64,000 nt of DNA from an uncultured Pelagibacteraceae bacterium. Its GTDB lineage: Bacteria > Pseudomonadota > Alphaproteobacteria > Pelagibacterales > Pelagibacteraceae. The notes under the pieces are model-generated. The model saw nothing but the letters and a program-made list of their open reading frames with translations. It did not search any database and was not told the DNA's origin. Of the stretch, positions 28,778-38,934 are shown piece by piece (position 1 is the first letter of the stretch; each line of letters begins with the position of its first letter). Where the stretch lies: NCBI GenBank assembly GCA_902569055.1, contig CACFSU010000001.1, forward strand, positions 43,919 through 107,918. The letters run 5' to 3'. A program made the position numbers and the translations under genes.

Positions 28778-29466
28778 AAAACATAAAAGAAATGAAATAT
28801 CTTCTATTAGATCTAGATGGTGTTTGTTATGGCAAACATAATAATTACTCTTTGGAAAAAGTATTTGGTCAAGTATCAAAAAGAATGACAAAATTTATTT
28901 CAGAAAAACTTAATATAGATTTAGAAAAAGCTAAAGAATTACAAACTAATTATTTTTATAAATATAATACAAGTTTAAATGGTCTTATGATACACCATGA
29001 TATTCAAGCAGAAGAGTTTTTAAAATATGTTCACACCATAGATCTTTCATTTATGAAAGAGGACAAAGTAATGAGAAATGAGCTTGAAAAATTAGATATG
29101 GAAAAATTTATTTATACCAATGGTAGTGCAGAACATGCTAAAAATATATTAACTCACCTTGGTGTATATGATCTCTTTGGAAGAGATAAGATTTTTGATA
29201 TTAAAGATGGAGGATATGTACCTAAACCTGAGGCACAAACTTTTGATTTGATGGTTAAAAAATTTGGTATAAATCCTAAAAAAACTATTTACATAGAAGA
29301 TATAGCTAAAAATCTCAGTATTGGATATGAAAGAGGCTGTACAACTGTTTGGCTAATTAATAATGAACATTTTGGAAAGATAGACTCTGATAAAGATTAT
29401 ATTTCTCACAAAATTGAAAATCTATCTTTATTTCTAAAAGAAATGAGGCTATTAAAAAGTAAGTAA
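28774..29466 (+). CDS. HAD-family pyrimidine 5'-nucleotidase-like hydrolase
   Basis: LLLDLDGVCYG, FIYTNGSAEHAKNIL, KPEAQTFDLM, YIEDIAKNL. Confidence 0.8.
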   Translation: MKNIKEMKYLLLDLDGVCYGKHNNYSLEKVFGQVSKRMTKFISEKLNIDLEKAKELQTNYFYKYNTSLNGLMIHHDIQAEEFLKYVHTIDLSFMKEDKVMRNELEKLDMEKFIYTNGSAEHAKNILTHLGVYDLFGRDKIFDIKDGGYVPKPEAQTFDLMVKKFGINPKKTIYIEDIAKNLSIGYERGCTTVWLINNEHFGKIDSDKDYISHKIENLSLFLKEMRLLKSK

Positions 29467-29469
29467 ATT

Positions 29470-30297
29470 ATGTCTTTAGAAAAAATTATAAATGATGCTT
29501 GGAAAAATAAAGACCAAGTCAACTCTAGCTCTAACCAGTATTTAAAAGATGCTATTAATCAAGTAATTGAAGATTTAGATAGTGGCAAATCAAGAGTTGC
29601 AGAAAAAATTAATGGTGAATGGGTTACTCATCAACACCTTAAAAAAGCAATCATGCTAAGCTTTAAAATCTACCCAATGGAAAATTTAAATGGACCATAC
29701 TCTAGTTGGTTTGACAAAGCACATTTACTTAAAGGCAAAACAGCAGGATGGACTAAAGAACAGCATGAAGCCGCGGGTTTTAGAATGGTTCCTAATAGTC
29801 CAGTTAGAAAAGGATCCTTTGTGGGAAAAAATGCAGTTCTAATGCCATGCTATGTAAACATTGGTGCCTACATAGATGAGGGTACAATGATTGATACATT
29901 TGCAAGAGCTGGTAGTTGTTGTCAAATTGGAAAGAATTGTCATATATCAGCAGGTAGTGGTGTTGGTGGAGTTCTTGAGCCAGCTCAAGCATTACCTACA
30001 ATTATAGAGGATAATGTATTTTTAGGAGCAATGTCTGAGGTGGTAGAAGGAGTTATAGTTGGAGAAGGTTCAGTGTTAAGCATGGGAATGTTAATTACTC
30101 AATCTACAAAAATAGTAAATAGGTCAACTGGTGAGATTTCGTATGGAAAAATCCCCCCATATTCTGTAGTTGTACCAGGTTCTCTTCCTGATAAAAAAAA
30201 TCCATCCGCGCCATCACTAAGTTGTGCAGTAATTATTAAACAAGTTGACGAGAAAACTAGATCAAAGACCTCAATTAACGATCTTTTAAGAGAATAG
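29470..30297 (+). CDS. dapD: 2,3,4,5-tetrahydropyridine-2,6-dicarboxylate N-succinyltransferase
   Basis: Left-handed beta-helix; VNIGAYIDEGTMIDTFARAGSCCQIGKNCHISAGSGVGGVLEP. Confidence 0.96.
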   Translation: MSLEKIINDAWKNKDQVNSSSNQYLKDAINQVIEDLDSGKSRVAEKINGEWVTHQHLKKAIMLSFKIYPMENLNGPYSSWFDKAHLLKGKTAGWTKEQHEAAGFRMVPNSPVRKGSFVGKNAVLMPCYVNIGAYIDEGTMIDTFARAGSCCQIGKNCHISAGSGVGGVLEPAQALPTIIEDNVFLGAMSEVVEGVIVGEGSVLSMGMLITQSTKIVNRSTGEISYGKIPPYSVVVPGSLPDKKNPSAPSLSCAVIIKQVDEKTRSKTSINDLLRE

Positions 30298-30301
30298 ATT
30301 A

Positions 30302-31441
30302 ATGAAAACTTATAATGAAGTAAAGTTAGCTCAAGAGCTAATAAGATTTCCAACAATTAAAACTGAGGATAAAGGTATAATGAAATTCTTATCAAAAAAA
30401 CTTTCCTCAATTGGTTTTAAATGTAAAGTTATTAAATCAAAAGGAACTGGAACAAAATCAGCATTAAATTTATATGCAAGATTTGGTAAATCAAAACCTC
30501 ACATAAATTTTTTAGGACATACTGATGTGGTTGCTAACCTTAATAACTGGAAAATTCCTCCATTTAGAGGAGTTGTAAAAAAAGGATATTTAAACGGCAG
30601 AGGATCTCAAGATATGAAGGGTGGAGTAGCTTGCTGGATAAGTGCAGCTAGTAATTTTATTAAAAAAAAAAAATTTAAAGGATCTATTTCAATTATCATT
30701 TCAGCTGATGAAGAAACGACAGGTTATGGATGTCCAGCAGTTATAAAATACCTTAAAAGAAAAGGTGAAAAAATTGATTTTTCTATAGTAGGAGAACCAT
30801 CTTCAAATAAATCAGTTGGGGATGAAATAAGAATTGGAAGACGCGGTTCTATGAATGGAATTATAAACATATACGGAAAAAGTGGTCACTCAGCATTTGC
30901 TGGGTCATATATCAATCCATGTACAGCCTTGGCTAAAATAATAACAAAATTAAAAAGTTCATCTTTAGATAATGGTACTAAATTTATGCCTCCATCTAAT
31001 CTAGAATTTACAAAAATGAACGTAAATAATTTATCTGAAAATGTAGTACCTCAGTCAGCTAGTGCAAAATTCAATGTTAGATTTAATTCTAAACATAAAT
31101 CATCCTCTCTAAAAAAAAAGTTAAGTAAAATAATTAATGCAATAGCTAAAAAGGAAAAATGTAAAGCTAAAATTGAATATAAAGTTAGTGGTGAGGCTTT
31201 TTATACTAAACCAAATAAACAAATTTATATGGTTAAAAAAATTGTTAAAAAAGTTACTGGCAACTCAGCGAAATTAAATTGCAGAGGTGGTACAAGTGAT
31301 AGTAGATTTTTAGGCTCAATCCCAAGATTAGAATTAGGATTAAGAAATAGTACTATTCACATGGTTGATGAAAGATCTCCAATTTCGGATTTGAAAATAT
31401 TAACTAGAATATATAATAGTATTTTAGAAAATTATTTTTAA
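30302..31441 (+). CDS. dapE: Succinyl-diaminopimelate desuccinylase
   Basis: LGHTDVV, GRGSQDMKGGVA, ADEETTGYG, VGEPSS motifs. Confidence 0.95.
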   Translation: MKTYNEVKLAQELIRFPTIKTEDKGIMKFLSKKLSSIGFKCKVIKSKGTGTKSALNLYARFGKSKPHINFLGHTDVVANLNNWKIPPFRGVVKKGYLNGRGSQDMKGGVACWISAASNFIKKKKFKGSISIIISADEETTGYGCPAVIKYLKRKGEKIDFSIVGEPSSNKSVGDEIRIGRRGSMNGIINIYGKSGHSAFAGSYINPCTALAKIITKLKSSSLDNGTKFMPPSNLEFTKMNVNNLSENVVPQSASAKFNVRFNSKHKSSSLKKKLSKIINAIAKKEKCKAKIEYKVSGEAFYTKPNKQIYMVKKIVKKVTGNSAKLNCRGGTSDSRFLGSIPRLELGLRNSTIHMVDERSPISDLKILTRIYNSILENYF

Positions 31442-32364
31442 TGAAAACAGCAATAATTACATCAAAATCTTCTTTAGATCACAATACTGGTTCTGGACAT
31501 CCTGAGAACATCTCAAGGGTTACTTCTATACTCGAAACATTAAAAAAAAATAAAAAGTTAATTTGGAAAAAACCAGTTAGTTTCGATAAAGAGATTATAA
31601 AACAAGCACATTCCTCTAATTATTTAGATACAGTTGAAAATGCTTTTCCTGAAAAAGGTTTTGTATTTCTAGATGGTGATACAGTTGTTTCGCCAGGTAG
31701 TAAAGATGCAACTTTTGATGCAGTTGGTTCGATAATCACTGCGATTGATGGAGTTGAAAATAAAGAATTTGGAGCCGCTCATTGTGTTACAAGACCTCCG
31801 GGCCATCACGCTGAAAAAAGTAAAGCTATGGGTTTTTGTGTAATAAATAATATTAGTGTTGCAGCAAATTATTTAATTTCAAAATATAAATATAAAAGAG
31901 TAGCGGTTTTAGATTGGGATTGTCACTTTGGAAATGGAACTTATGATATTCTTAAATCAAATAAAAATGTTTTTTTTTCGAGCTTACACCAATATCCATA
32001 CTATCCAGGTGGTGGAACAGAACATGAAAAGGGTAATCATAATAATGCTTTGAATATTCCATTATCTGCAGGCACAAATTCTAGAGAATATTTTGATGCA
32101 TATGAACATATGCTTAAAAGACTAAAAGAATTTAGACCAGAGTTTGTATTGATGTCAGCAGGTTTTGACGCTCATAAGGATGATCCTTTATGTCAGTTAA
32201 ACTTAGAGTCTAAAGATTATTACGAAATAACTAAAAGAGCCTTAGAGACAACTAAAGAATTTAGTAATGGAAAAGTAGTATCTATACTTGAAGGTGGATA
32301 TGATTTGAATGCTTTAGCTGAAAGTGCCAATGAACATGTTAACGCACTATTAGAATTTAATTGA
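31441..32364 (+). CDS. Histone deacetylase / acetylpolyamine amidohydrolase family protein
   Basis: TRPPGHHAEKSKAMGFCVINN, VLDWDCHFGNGT, SAGFDAHKDDP, LEGGYD. Confidence 0.93.
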   Translation: MKTAIITSKSSLDHNTGSGHPENISRVTSILETLKKNKKLIWKKPVSFDKEIIKQAHSSNYLDTVENAFPEKGFVFLDGDTVVSPGSKDATFDAVGSIITAIDGVENKEFGAAHCVTRPPGHHAEKSKAMGFCVINNISVAANYLISKYKYKRVAVLDWDCHFGNGTYDILKSNKNVFFSSLHQYPYYPGGGTEHEKGNHNNALNIPLSAGTNSREYFDAYEHMLKRLKEFRPEFVLMSAGFDAHKDDPLCQLNLESKDYYEITKRALETTKEFSNGKVVSILEGGYDLNALAESANEHVNALLEFN

Positions 32365-32394
32365 TAAAAATCTAATTCATTATAAATAGCCTAC

Positions 32395-32889
32395 ATGAAA
32401 TTATACAGAATTAAAAAATCCAATATTGATAATAAAGGTCGAGGACTTTACGCTACTAAAAATATTAAAGAAGGAACAAAAATTATTGATTATGTAGGAA
32501 AAATTATAACAAACAGGCAAGTAGATGAATCTGATAAATATGACAATAAAAAACCAATATACTTATTTACTCTAAATAAAAAATACACGCTAGATGGTGA
32601 TTTTTCCTGGAATACGGCTGGATTAATTAATCACAGTTGTGATCCCAACTCTCAATATGATGGTAAAGGTCTAAAAATATGGGTAACAGCTATAAAAGAT
32701 ATTAATCAAGGAGAAGAGTTTACCTGCGATTACGGGTTCAGCTTTGAAAAAGATGATTACAAACAATTTCCCTGTAAATGTGGTGCTAAAAACTGTTGTG
32801 GATATATAGTTCGGGAAGAGTCAAGATGGAGACTAAATAAAAAATTTGCAATGAGTAACAAAAAAAAATTAATAAATAATTCTAGATAA
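32395..32889 (+). CDS. SET domain protein (putative protein-lysine methyltransferase)
   Basis: GRGLYATKNIKEGT, LINHSCDPN, EFTCDYGF, post-SET CKCGAKNCCGYI. Confidence 0.9.
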   Translation: MKLYRIKKSNIDNKGRGLYATKNIKEGTKIIDYVGKIITNRQVDESDKYDNKKPIYLFTLNKKYTLDGDFSWNTAGLINHSCDPNSQYDGKGLKIWVTAIKDINQGEEFTCDYGFSFEKDDYKQFPCKCGAKNCCGYIVREESRWRLNKKFAMSNKKKLINNSR

Positions 32890-33609
32890 ATAAAGTCCTT
32901 CTGGTGGTGCAGGAGGAGCGCATAAAATTCTTTTTTTTGACTTCATAATGCCCTCAAACTTTTTTAATGACCATTTTTTTTCTCCAACATATTTTAAACA
33001 ACCAACCATTGAACGCACTTGTTGTTGCAAAAATGATTGAGATCTAAATTCAATTTCAATTTTATCTTTAAAGGATTTAATTTTAGCCATTTTCATAGTT
33101 TTAAATGGACTTTTTGCCCTACAACTAGAGGATCTAAAAATGGAAAAATCTTTTCTTCCAATTAATTTTTTTGCAGCTTTTTTCATAGATATTAGATCAA
33201 GCTTTTTCATAATGTGCCAACCTCTATTCTTCTCTAGAACTGGTACACTTAATCGGTTAATAATTATATATTTATATATCCTCATTTTAGCTGAAAACCT
33301 TGCATGAAAATTTTTATTTCTTTTTCTTATTTTAAGAATCACAACTGCATCTTTATTTAAAAAATGATTGATTGATTTTAAAAATCTATCAATTTGAGTT
33401 ATTTTAGTTTTAGTATCAAAGTGAGCAGATTGTTCAATTGCATGTACACCTGTGTCTGTTCTTCCTGATCCAAATAATATTATTTTTTCTTTTAAAAGTT
33501 TCGAAATTTTCTCTTGAATAATTCCCTGAATAGTTTTTCCTTTTTTTTGAATTTGCCAACCTCTAAAATTAGTACCAACGTACTCAATCAATATTTGATA
33601 TCTAAACAT
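32869..33609 (-). CDS. truA: tRNA pseudouridine synthase A
   Basis: IEYVGTNFRGWQIQ, GSGRTDTGVHAIEQSAHFDT; start placed at MFRYQILIEY. Confidence 0.95.
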   Translation of the reverse strand: MFRYQILIEYVGTNFRGWQIQKKGKTIQGIIQEKISKLLKEKIILFGSGRTDTGVHAIEQSAHFDTKTKITQIDRFLKSINHFLNKDAVVILKIRKRNKNFHARFSAKMRIYKYIIINRLSVPVLEKNRGWHIMKKLDLISMKKAAKKLIGRKDFSIFRSSSCRAKSPFKTMKMAKIKSFKDKIEIEFRSQSFLQQQVRSMVGCLKYVGEKKWSLKKFEGIMKSKKRILCAPPAPPEGLYLSRIIY

Positions 33610-34534
33610 TAGATAATATTGAACCCTTTTTAATTTGCGATCCAAGCATAAATTCTCCTATTTTTTGGGGTTTTTTTCCTTGTCTTTGAATTTCAAGAAT
33701 CTTGATAGATTGATTATTACTACAAGCAATTTCTAGCTTTTCAGATAAAACTTCACCAACTTTACCTATGCTGTTTCCAATTTCAGCTTTCAAAATTTTA
33801 TATCTTTCTCCTTTAAAACTAAAAAAAGCACCAGGTCTAGGATTTAAGCCATTTATCTTTCCAATGATTCTTGGTGCTTCAGTGTTCCAATCAATCTGTC
33901 CTTCTTTTTTATCTATTTTTTTTGCGTAAGTTGCTTTTGAGTGATCTTGTTGAACAAATTTTACCTTATCTTCCAATATATTATCTATATTTTCTAAAAT
34001 TTTTTCTGCCGCAAGAATAGATAATTTTTCTGAGATTTCTTGAGTATTATTATTTCGCTCTATTTTTATCTTATAGATATTGCTAACAGGTCCACTATCT
34101 AATTCTTCTACAATTTTCATGATACTTATTCCAGTTTCATCATCTAAATTCATAATCGATCTTTGAATGGGTGCAGCTCCTCTCAATTTAGGAAGTATAG
34201 ATCCATGAATGTTTATAAAACCTTTTTTAGTTAGTTTTAAAAAATTTTTAGGAATCAAATTTCCGTACGCAACAACTAATGCTAAATCAGCATCTAATTT
34301 TTTTATAAATTCATATTCCTCATTATTATCTTTTAAAGTTTGAGGTACTCTAAAATCTAAATTTAACGTTTCTGAAATGCCCTGAATTGGTGACTTATTT
34401 ATCTTTTGGCCTCTTTGGGATTTTTTTGGAGGTTGAGTATAAACAACTGAAATTGGATATCCATTTTGATATAAGGATTTTAATATTGGAACAGCAAACA
34501 TTGGTGTGCCCATAAAAATAATTTTTTTAGGCAT
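33602..34534 (-). CDS. fmt: Methionyl-tRNA formyltransferase
   Basis: FMGTPMFAVPIL, INIHGSILPKLRGAAPIQRSI. Confidence 0.96.
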   Translation of the reverse strand: MPKKIIFMGTPMFAVPILKSLYQNGYPISVVYTQPPKKSQRGQKINKSPIQGISETLNLDFRVPQTLKDNNEEYEFIKKLDADLALVVAYGNLIPKNFLKLTKKGFINIHGSILPKLRGAAPIQRSIMNLDDETGISIMKIVEELDSGPVSNIYKIKIERNNNTQEISEKLSILAAEKILENIDNILEDKVKFVQQDHSKATYAKKIDKKEGQIDWNTEAPRIIGKINGLNPRPGAFFSFKGERYKILKAEIGNSIGKVGEVLSEKLEIACSNNQSIKILEIQRQGKKPQKIGEFMLGSQIKKGSILSNV

Positions 34535-34540
34535 TTTAAA

Positions 34541-35059
34541 TTAAATAACTATCTGGTTTGATTTAAGTTTTGATAGTTTTTTAATAATCATGGATTTTTT
34601 TAATTTTGACAAATGATCAATAAAAAGTATGCCTTCAAGGTGATCCATTTCATGTTGTATACAAGTAGCTAGCAATCCCTCAGCATGCAAAGTTTGTTTT
34701 TTTCCATAATAATCTAAATATTGAACATCGCATGAACTTGGTCTATCAATCTCAGCAAATTGATTTGGGACAGATAAACACCCTTCTTCATAAGTAGCTT
34801 TTTCAGAATTTTTATTTTGAATTACTGGATTAACAAAATATCTTGGTTCCTTTTTTTCTTTATCTCGACTTAAATCCATAACAATGATTCTTTTTGGAAC
34901 TCCTATTTGAATTGCAGCAAGACCTATTCCATTAGCTGCATACATGGTTTCCAACATATCATCCATTAGACTCTGCTCTTCTTTATCTACTTTCTCTACT
35001 GATTTAGATACTCTTCGCAAAAGTTTATTTGGTTCAGTTAAAATTGATTTTACTGTCAT
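34541..35059 (-). CDS. def: Peptide deformylase
   Basis: GIGLAAIQIGVPKRI, EEGCLSVP, CIQHEMDHLEGILFID. Confidence 0.97.
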   Translation of the reverse strand: MTVKSILTEPNKLLRRVSKSVEKVDKEEQSLMDDMLETMYAANGIGLAAIQIGVPKRIIVMDLSRDKEKKEPRYFVNPVIQNKNSEKATYEEGCLSVPNQFAEIDRPSSCDVQYLDYYGKKQTLHAEGLLATCIQHEMDHLEGILFIDHLSKLKKSMIIKKLSKLKSNQIVI

Positions 35060-35083
35060 AATAAGTTTATTTTAGTTTATTTT

Positions 35084-36850
35084 TTAAACTTTTAAAGGCA
35101 GAACTTTTAATAAAATTTTATTTCTAATATAATCAATATCTAATTGATTAAGAGCACTAACAATAAAATACAAGGTATCCTCGTCAAGTGCTTCGAGTTT
35201 ATCTTGTCCAATTACTTGAATTATTCTTAAAACTGCTGTTCCAATTTCATTATTATTTATCATTACTTGAATATCAGCTGGAATTTCTGACTCATTTATT
35301 TCATAAAGATCTTCATATTTTTTGGAAATTTTAATTCCATCAGATCGAATTGACTCAATTAAAATTATATCTTTTTTTGTAACTTTGTACTTTTTATCTT
35401 TTTTAATTTTTTTTAAAAAACCATTTAAATCCTTTTCAATTTTAGATTTTGCATAATCTCCATTAAAATAATTGACCAATCTCGATTGATGAAGGATATC
35501 TTTATTAAATCTTATATCTTTTTTTTGTTCTTCTTTATTTTTTAAATTATTAAAATAAAATGTTGTAAAATTTGAAGGTACTTCTTCAGGATTTATATTT
35601 TCTAGTAATACGACTAATTGTTCATCAAATGCTTTGCTGTGATTATCTTTAATGAATAATTCTTTTAGTATTTTTATTAATTCAAGTTTATTATTTGTAT
35701 CAGACTCTAAAAGTATTTTTTGATAAATCAATGCTTTTGCTTCTACATTAGATAAAGTTTTATAAGCTTCAAAAGCATTCAAAAGTTGATTAATATTAAA
35801 TTGGAACCTTTTATATATTTCAAATAAATCATTTTCTGAATAATTTTTGTCATGAGTAGCTTTTTCAATTAAAGAAATCTTATCGAAATCATCTATTTCT
35901 ATTTCATCTATATTATATAGTAAATTAGCTGAAGCCAAATATTTCCAAATTATTTTTTTAGTGTTTTCATTGGGCTCAAAAATAAAATCTGGATTAGTTC
36001 TATGGGCTAAATGAAAATCTAAAATATTTTTTTCTGAAATCAAAAGTTCAGATTTATTAGTATATCCAAATAAAAAGTTTAATTTCTTTTCAAAATATTC
36101 ATCCTTAAATCCTAGTTCTTTTTTTAAATCAAAAATTAATTGCGCTTCTTCATTCCTTCCATCATTAATTAAGCAATATAAGTTAAATTTAGAAAGGTAT
36201 TCATCATTTATAACTTCAGTATTTTTAGAAAATATTTCACAAGCCTTAGTGACATTTGACTCTGACAAATACTGATCAACTAAATATCTACTAAGTTTAG
36301 GGTGCAAGTTAATTATTTGATTTTTAATTAAATACTCTTCAATCAAATCTCTATCTTTACTTTTAATTAACCAATCTGATTTAAATTTTAAAAACTCTTC
36401 TTCTTTTATATTAATATTTGGATAATAAGCATTAGTTAATAAAGCAATATTCATTATATCTGATGCGTCATCAGATAAATTTATTTTTGATAAATTTGAA
36501 AAAAGGTATTTAAGCTGATCACCATTTGAATTTGACCACATATCAATTTTTAAATCATAGTCTTCAGGATCATAAAGTCCTATAATTTTCAGTTCTTTAG
36601 AATTTAAAGTTGAGTCTACTTCTACTTTTTCAATTTTTTTATTTGACTGCATATCATAAATGCTTGGTTCCAAAACTTTATCGTCCTCAATTTCAACCAA
36701 AGAGTTGTTTGATGTTTCTTGTTCTATATTTTGCTTATCAATATTCCAAATATCAATTGGTTCTTCTTCTGCATTAACAGGTAAACCAAGAAAGGAAATA
36801 ACAAATATAATTGATAAATATTTTTTATTTAACAATTTTAAAGTTTTCAT
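35084..36850 (-). CDS. Secreted, repeat-rich alpha-helical hypothetical protein (signal peptide)
   Basis: 588 aa; N-terminal signal peptide ...LSIIFVISFLGLPVNAEEE; helical repeat-like body; no family named with confidence. Confidence 0.75.
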   Translation of the reverse strand: MKTLKLLNKKYLSIIFVISFLGLPVNAEEEPIDIWNIDKQNIEQETSNNSLVEIEDDKVLEPSIYDMQSNKKIEKVEVDSTLNSKELKIIGLYDPEDYDLKIDMWSNSNGDQLKYLFSNLSKINLSDDASDIMNIALLTNAYYPNINIKEEEFLKFKSDWLIKSKDRDLIEEYLIKNQIINLHPKLSRYLVDQYLSESNVTKACEIFSKNTEVINDEYLSKFNLYCLINDGRNEEAQLIFDLKKELGFKDEYFEKKLNFLFGYTNKSELLISEKNILDFHLAHRTNPDFIFEPNENTKKIIWKYLASANLLYNIDEIEIDDFDKISLIEKATHDKNYSENDLFEIYKRFQFNINQLLNAFEAYKTLSNVEAKALIYQKILLESDTNNKLELIKILKELFIKDNHSKAFDEQLVVLLENINPEEVPSNFTTFYFNNLKNKEEQKKDIRFNKDILHQSRLVNYFNGDYAKSKIEKDLNGFLKKIKKDKKYKVTKKDIILIESIRSDGIKISKKYEDLYEINESEIPADIQVMINNNEIGTAVLRIIQVIGQDKLEALDEDTLYFIVSALNQLDIDYIRNKILLKVLPLKV

Positions 36851-37004
36851 TAGGGATAATTTTTTCTATTTCTTTTTTAGGAGCGGGAAAATCTATTTTA
36901 TTTAGAAGAAAAATTACTCCTATAACAATAACTAAAATTAAACCTAACTTAATGGTCAAACCTAGAATGCTACTGCTTAAACTTGTTTTTTTAGTAAATT
37001 GCAT
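36825..37004 (-). CDS. Small single-pass membrane protein, 59 aa
   Basis: Below the track size limit: MQFTKKTSLSSSILGLTIKLGLILVIVIGVIFLLNKIDFPAPKKEIEKIIPNENFKIVK; 3' end overlaps the start of the 35084..36850 gene by 26 nt. Confidence 0.7.
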   Translation of the reverse strand: MQFTKKTSLSSSILGLTIKLGLILVIVIGVIFLLNKIDFPAPKKEIEKIIPNENFKIVK

Positions 37005-37061
37005 ATAACTTTGATTAAATTCAAATTAAGACATATTTGTGTTTTTTCAACACAGAAACTT

Positions 37062-37574
37062 ATGAAATCAAAAAAAAATTTAGTTTTTTTAGGTATGATG
37101 GGATCAGGAAAGTCCTCTATAGGCTTAATTGTATCAAAAAAACTTAATATTGAATTTATAGATATTGATTACGAAATTGAAAAAAAACTAGGAATGAAAA
37201 TTTCAAAAATTTTTGAAAATAAAGGAGAAAAATATTTTAGAGAAATTGAGGAAGAAATAACATTAAAAATTTTAAAAAACAAAAAAAAAATAATTTCTTT
37301 AGGAGGTGGAGCCTTTTTAAATAAAAAAATTAGTAAGGAGATTTTAGACAACCATATATCTTTTTGGCTAAATTGGGATAATAAAACTCTAATAAATAGA
37401 ATTAAAAATAGTCAAAAAAGACCTAAAGCATTTAAATTATCTAAAAATGAGTTAATACAATTAATAAATGAACGATCTATTTTATATTCTAAAGCCCTCT
37501 ATAAAATTAATTGTGAAAACCTTTCAAAAACTGAAATAGCTAATAATATATTGAGAATATATGAAACCTATTAA
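37062..37574 (+). CDS. aroK: Shikimate kinase
   Basis: LVFLGMMGSGKSSIG P-loop, SLGGGAFLN; overlaps aroB start; start chosen at MKSKKNLVFLG. Confidence 0.92.
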   Translation: MKSKKNLVFLGMMGSGKSSIGLIVSKKLNIEFIDIDYEIEKKLGMKISKIFENKGEKYFREIEEEITLKILKNKKKIISLGGGAFLNKKISKEILDNHISFWLNWDNKTLINRIKNSQKRPKAFKLSKNELIQLINERSILYSKALYKINCENLSKTEIANNILRIYETY

Positions 37575-38667
37575 ACTTACTGTTAAAACTAAATCTGAAA
37601 CTTATCCAATTATTATTGGTTACAATCTAGTTCAAGATCTCTCAAAGATATTAAAAAAAAACTCAATAAATTTTAGTCAATGTTTGCTTGTAATTGATAA
37701 AAAAATACCAAAAAAAATAATTTCTAAAGTTACAAAATCTTTAAAAAAAAAAAAGATTTTTAAATATTATTTTGAAGCTAGTGAAAAAAATAAAAATCTA
37801 AACAAAATTAATGAAATATTAAAAATTTTACTAAACAAAAATTTTTTAAGACAAGATTGTTTAATAACTATTGGTGGTGGAATTACAGGAGATGTTGGGG
37901 GTTTTGCTGCAAGCTTATATAAAAGAGGTTTGCAATTCATAAATTTACCTACAACCTTACTATCTCAAGTAGATTCATCTGTTGGGGGTAAAACAGGAAT
38001 AAATACAAAACAAGGTAAAAATCTTATTGGAAGTTTTTATCAGCCAAAATTAGTGATAAGTGATAGTTCATTTTTAAAATCACTTCCTTATAGAGAGATT
38101 GTATGTGGTTATGCTGAAATTTTAAAACATTCTATAATAAAAAATAAAAATTTTTATAATTATCTTAATAAAAATGCCTCACAAATTTTAAAACTTAAAT
38201 CAACTTTTATAGAAAAGGCTATTTATAAAAGCTGTAAAATCAAAAAAGATGTGGTTGAAAAAGATGAAAAAGAAAAAGGAGTTAGAAAAATTCTAAACTT
38301 TGGCCACACTTTCGCCCATGCTTATGAGGCTGCTTTAGGATATTCAAAAAAATTAAATCATGGAGAAGCGGTTTTTTTAGGAATGAATAGCGCTCTTAAA
38401 TTTTCATTAGATAATAAATTGATGAAAAAAAATGATTATCTGTCTATTATTTCACATATTAATAAACTGAAACTACCTTTAGATATTAGAGAGTATTTTT
38501 CAATTTACAATTTAAATAAGATTCTCTCCTTTATGATCAAAGATAAAAAAAATAAAACAAAAAAAATAAATCTTATTTTATTAAAAAAAATAGGTTCAAC
38601 AATTATCAACAATCATTATGAAACAAAAAAAATAAAAAAATTTTTAAGAAGAGAACTAATTAATTAA
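37561..38667 (+). CDS. aroB: 3-dehydroquinate synthase
   Basis: GGGITGDVGGFAASLYKRGLQFINLPTTLLSQVDSSVGGKTGIN. Confidence 0.96.
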   Translation: MKPIKLTVKTKSETYPIIIGYNLVQDLSKILKKNSINFSQCLLVIDKKIPKKIISKVTKSLKKKKIFKYYFEASEKNKNLNKINEILKILLNKNFLRQDCLITIGGGITGDVGGFAASLYKRGLQFINLPTTLLSQVDSSVGGKTGINTKQGKNLIGSFYQPKLVISDSSFLKSLPYREIVCGYAEILKHSIIKNKNFYNYLNKNASQILKLKSTFIEKAIYKSCKIKKDVVEKDEKEKGVRKILNFGHTFAHAYEAALGYSKKLNHGEAVFLGMNSALKFSLDNKLMKKNDYLSIISHINKLKLPLDIREYFSIYNLNKILSFMIKDKKNKTKKINLILLKKIGSTIINNHYETKKIKKFLRRELIN

Positions 38668-38916
38668 AATTTGAATAGAATGAATATATTCTTTTAATTC
38701 TTTATTCAAAACCTTATAAATCTTTTTATTACTTTCTATGCGACTATATTTTCTTAATTCCTCTGAATTGATATTTAATTTTAAATGAAACTTTCCGGGT
38801 TCATTGCTGGCATGACTTTTATGAAGAAAAGATTTATCTTCAATTATAACCTTTTCTATTTTAAAATTATCCTCTAACTTTTTTTTTACAATTGAAATTA
38901 AGTAATTTATATTCAT
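38656..38916 (-). CDS. BolA family protein
   Basis: LEDNFKIEKVIIEDKSFLHKSHASNEPGKFHLKLNI; internal start MNINYLISIVKKKL chosen over the 127-aa track ORF. Confidence 0.82.
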   Translation of the reverse strand: MNINYLISIVKKKLEDNFKIEKVIIEDKSFLHKSHASNEPGKFHLKLNINSEELRKYSRIESNKKIYKVLNKELKEYIHSIQILIN

Positions 38917-38934
38917 AAATAATATTACTATATC

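Noticed and set aside
36660-37008. Two overlapping plus-strand ORFs opposite the secreted hypothetical and small membrane protein
   Set aside because: Mutually overlapping, antisense to better supported minus-strand genes, no recognisable motifs.
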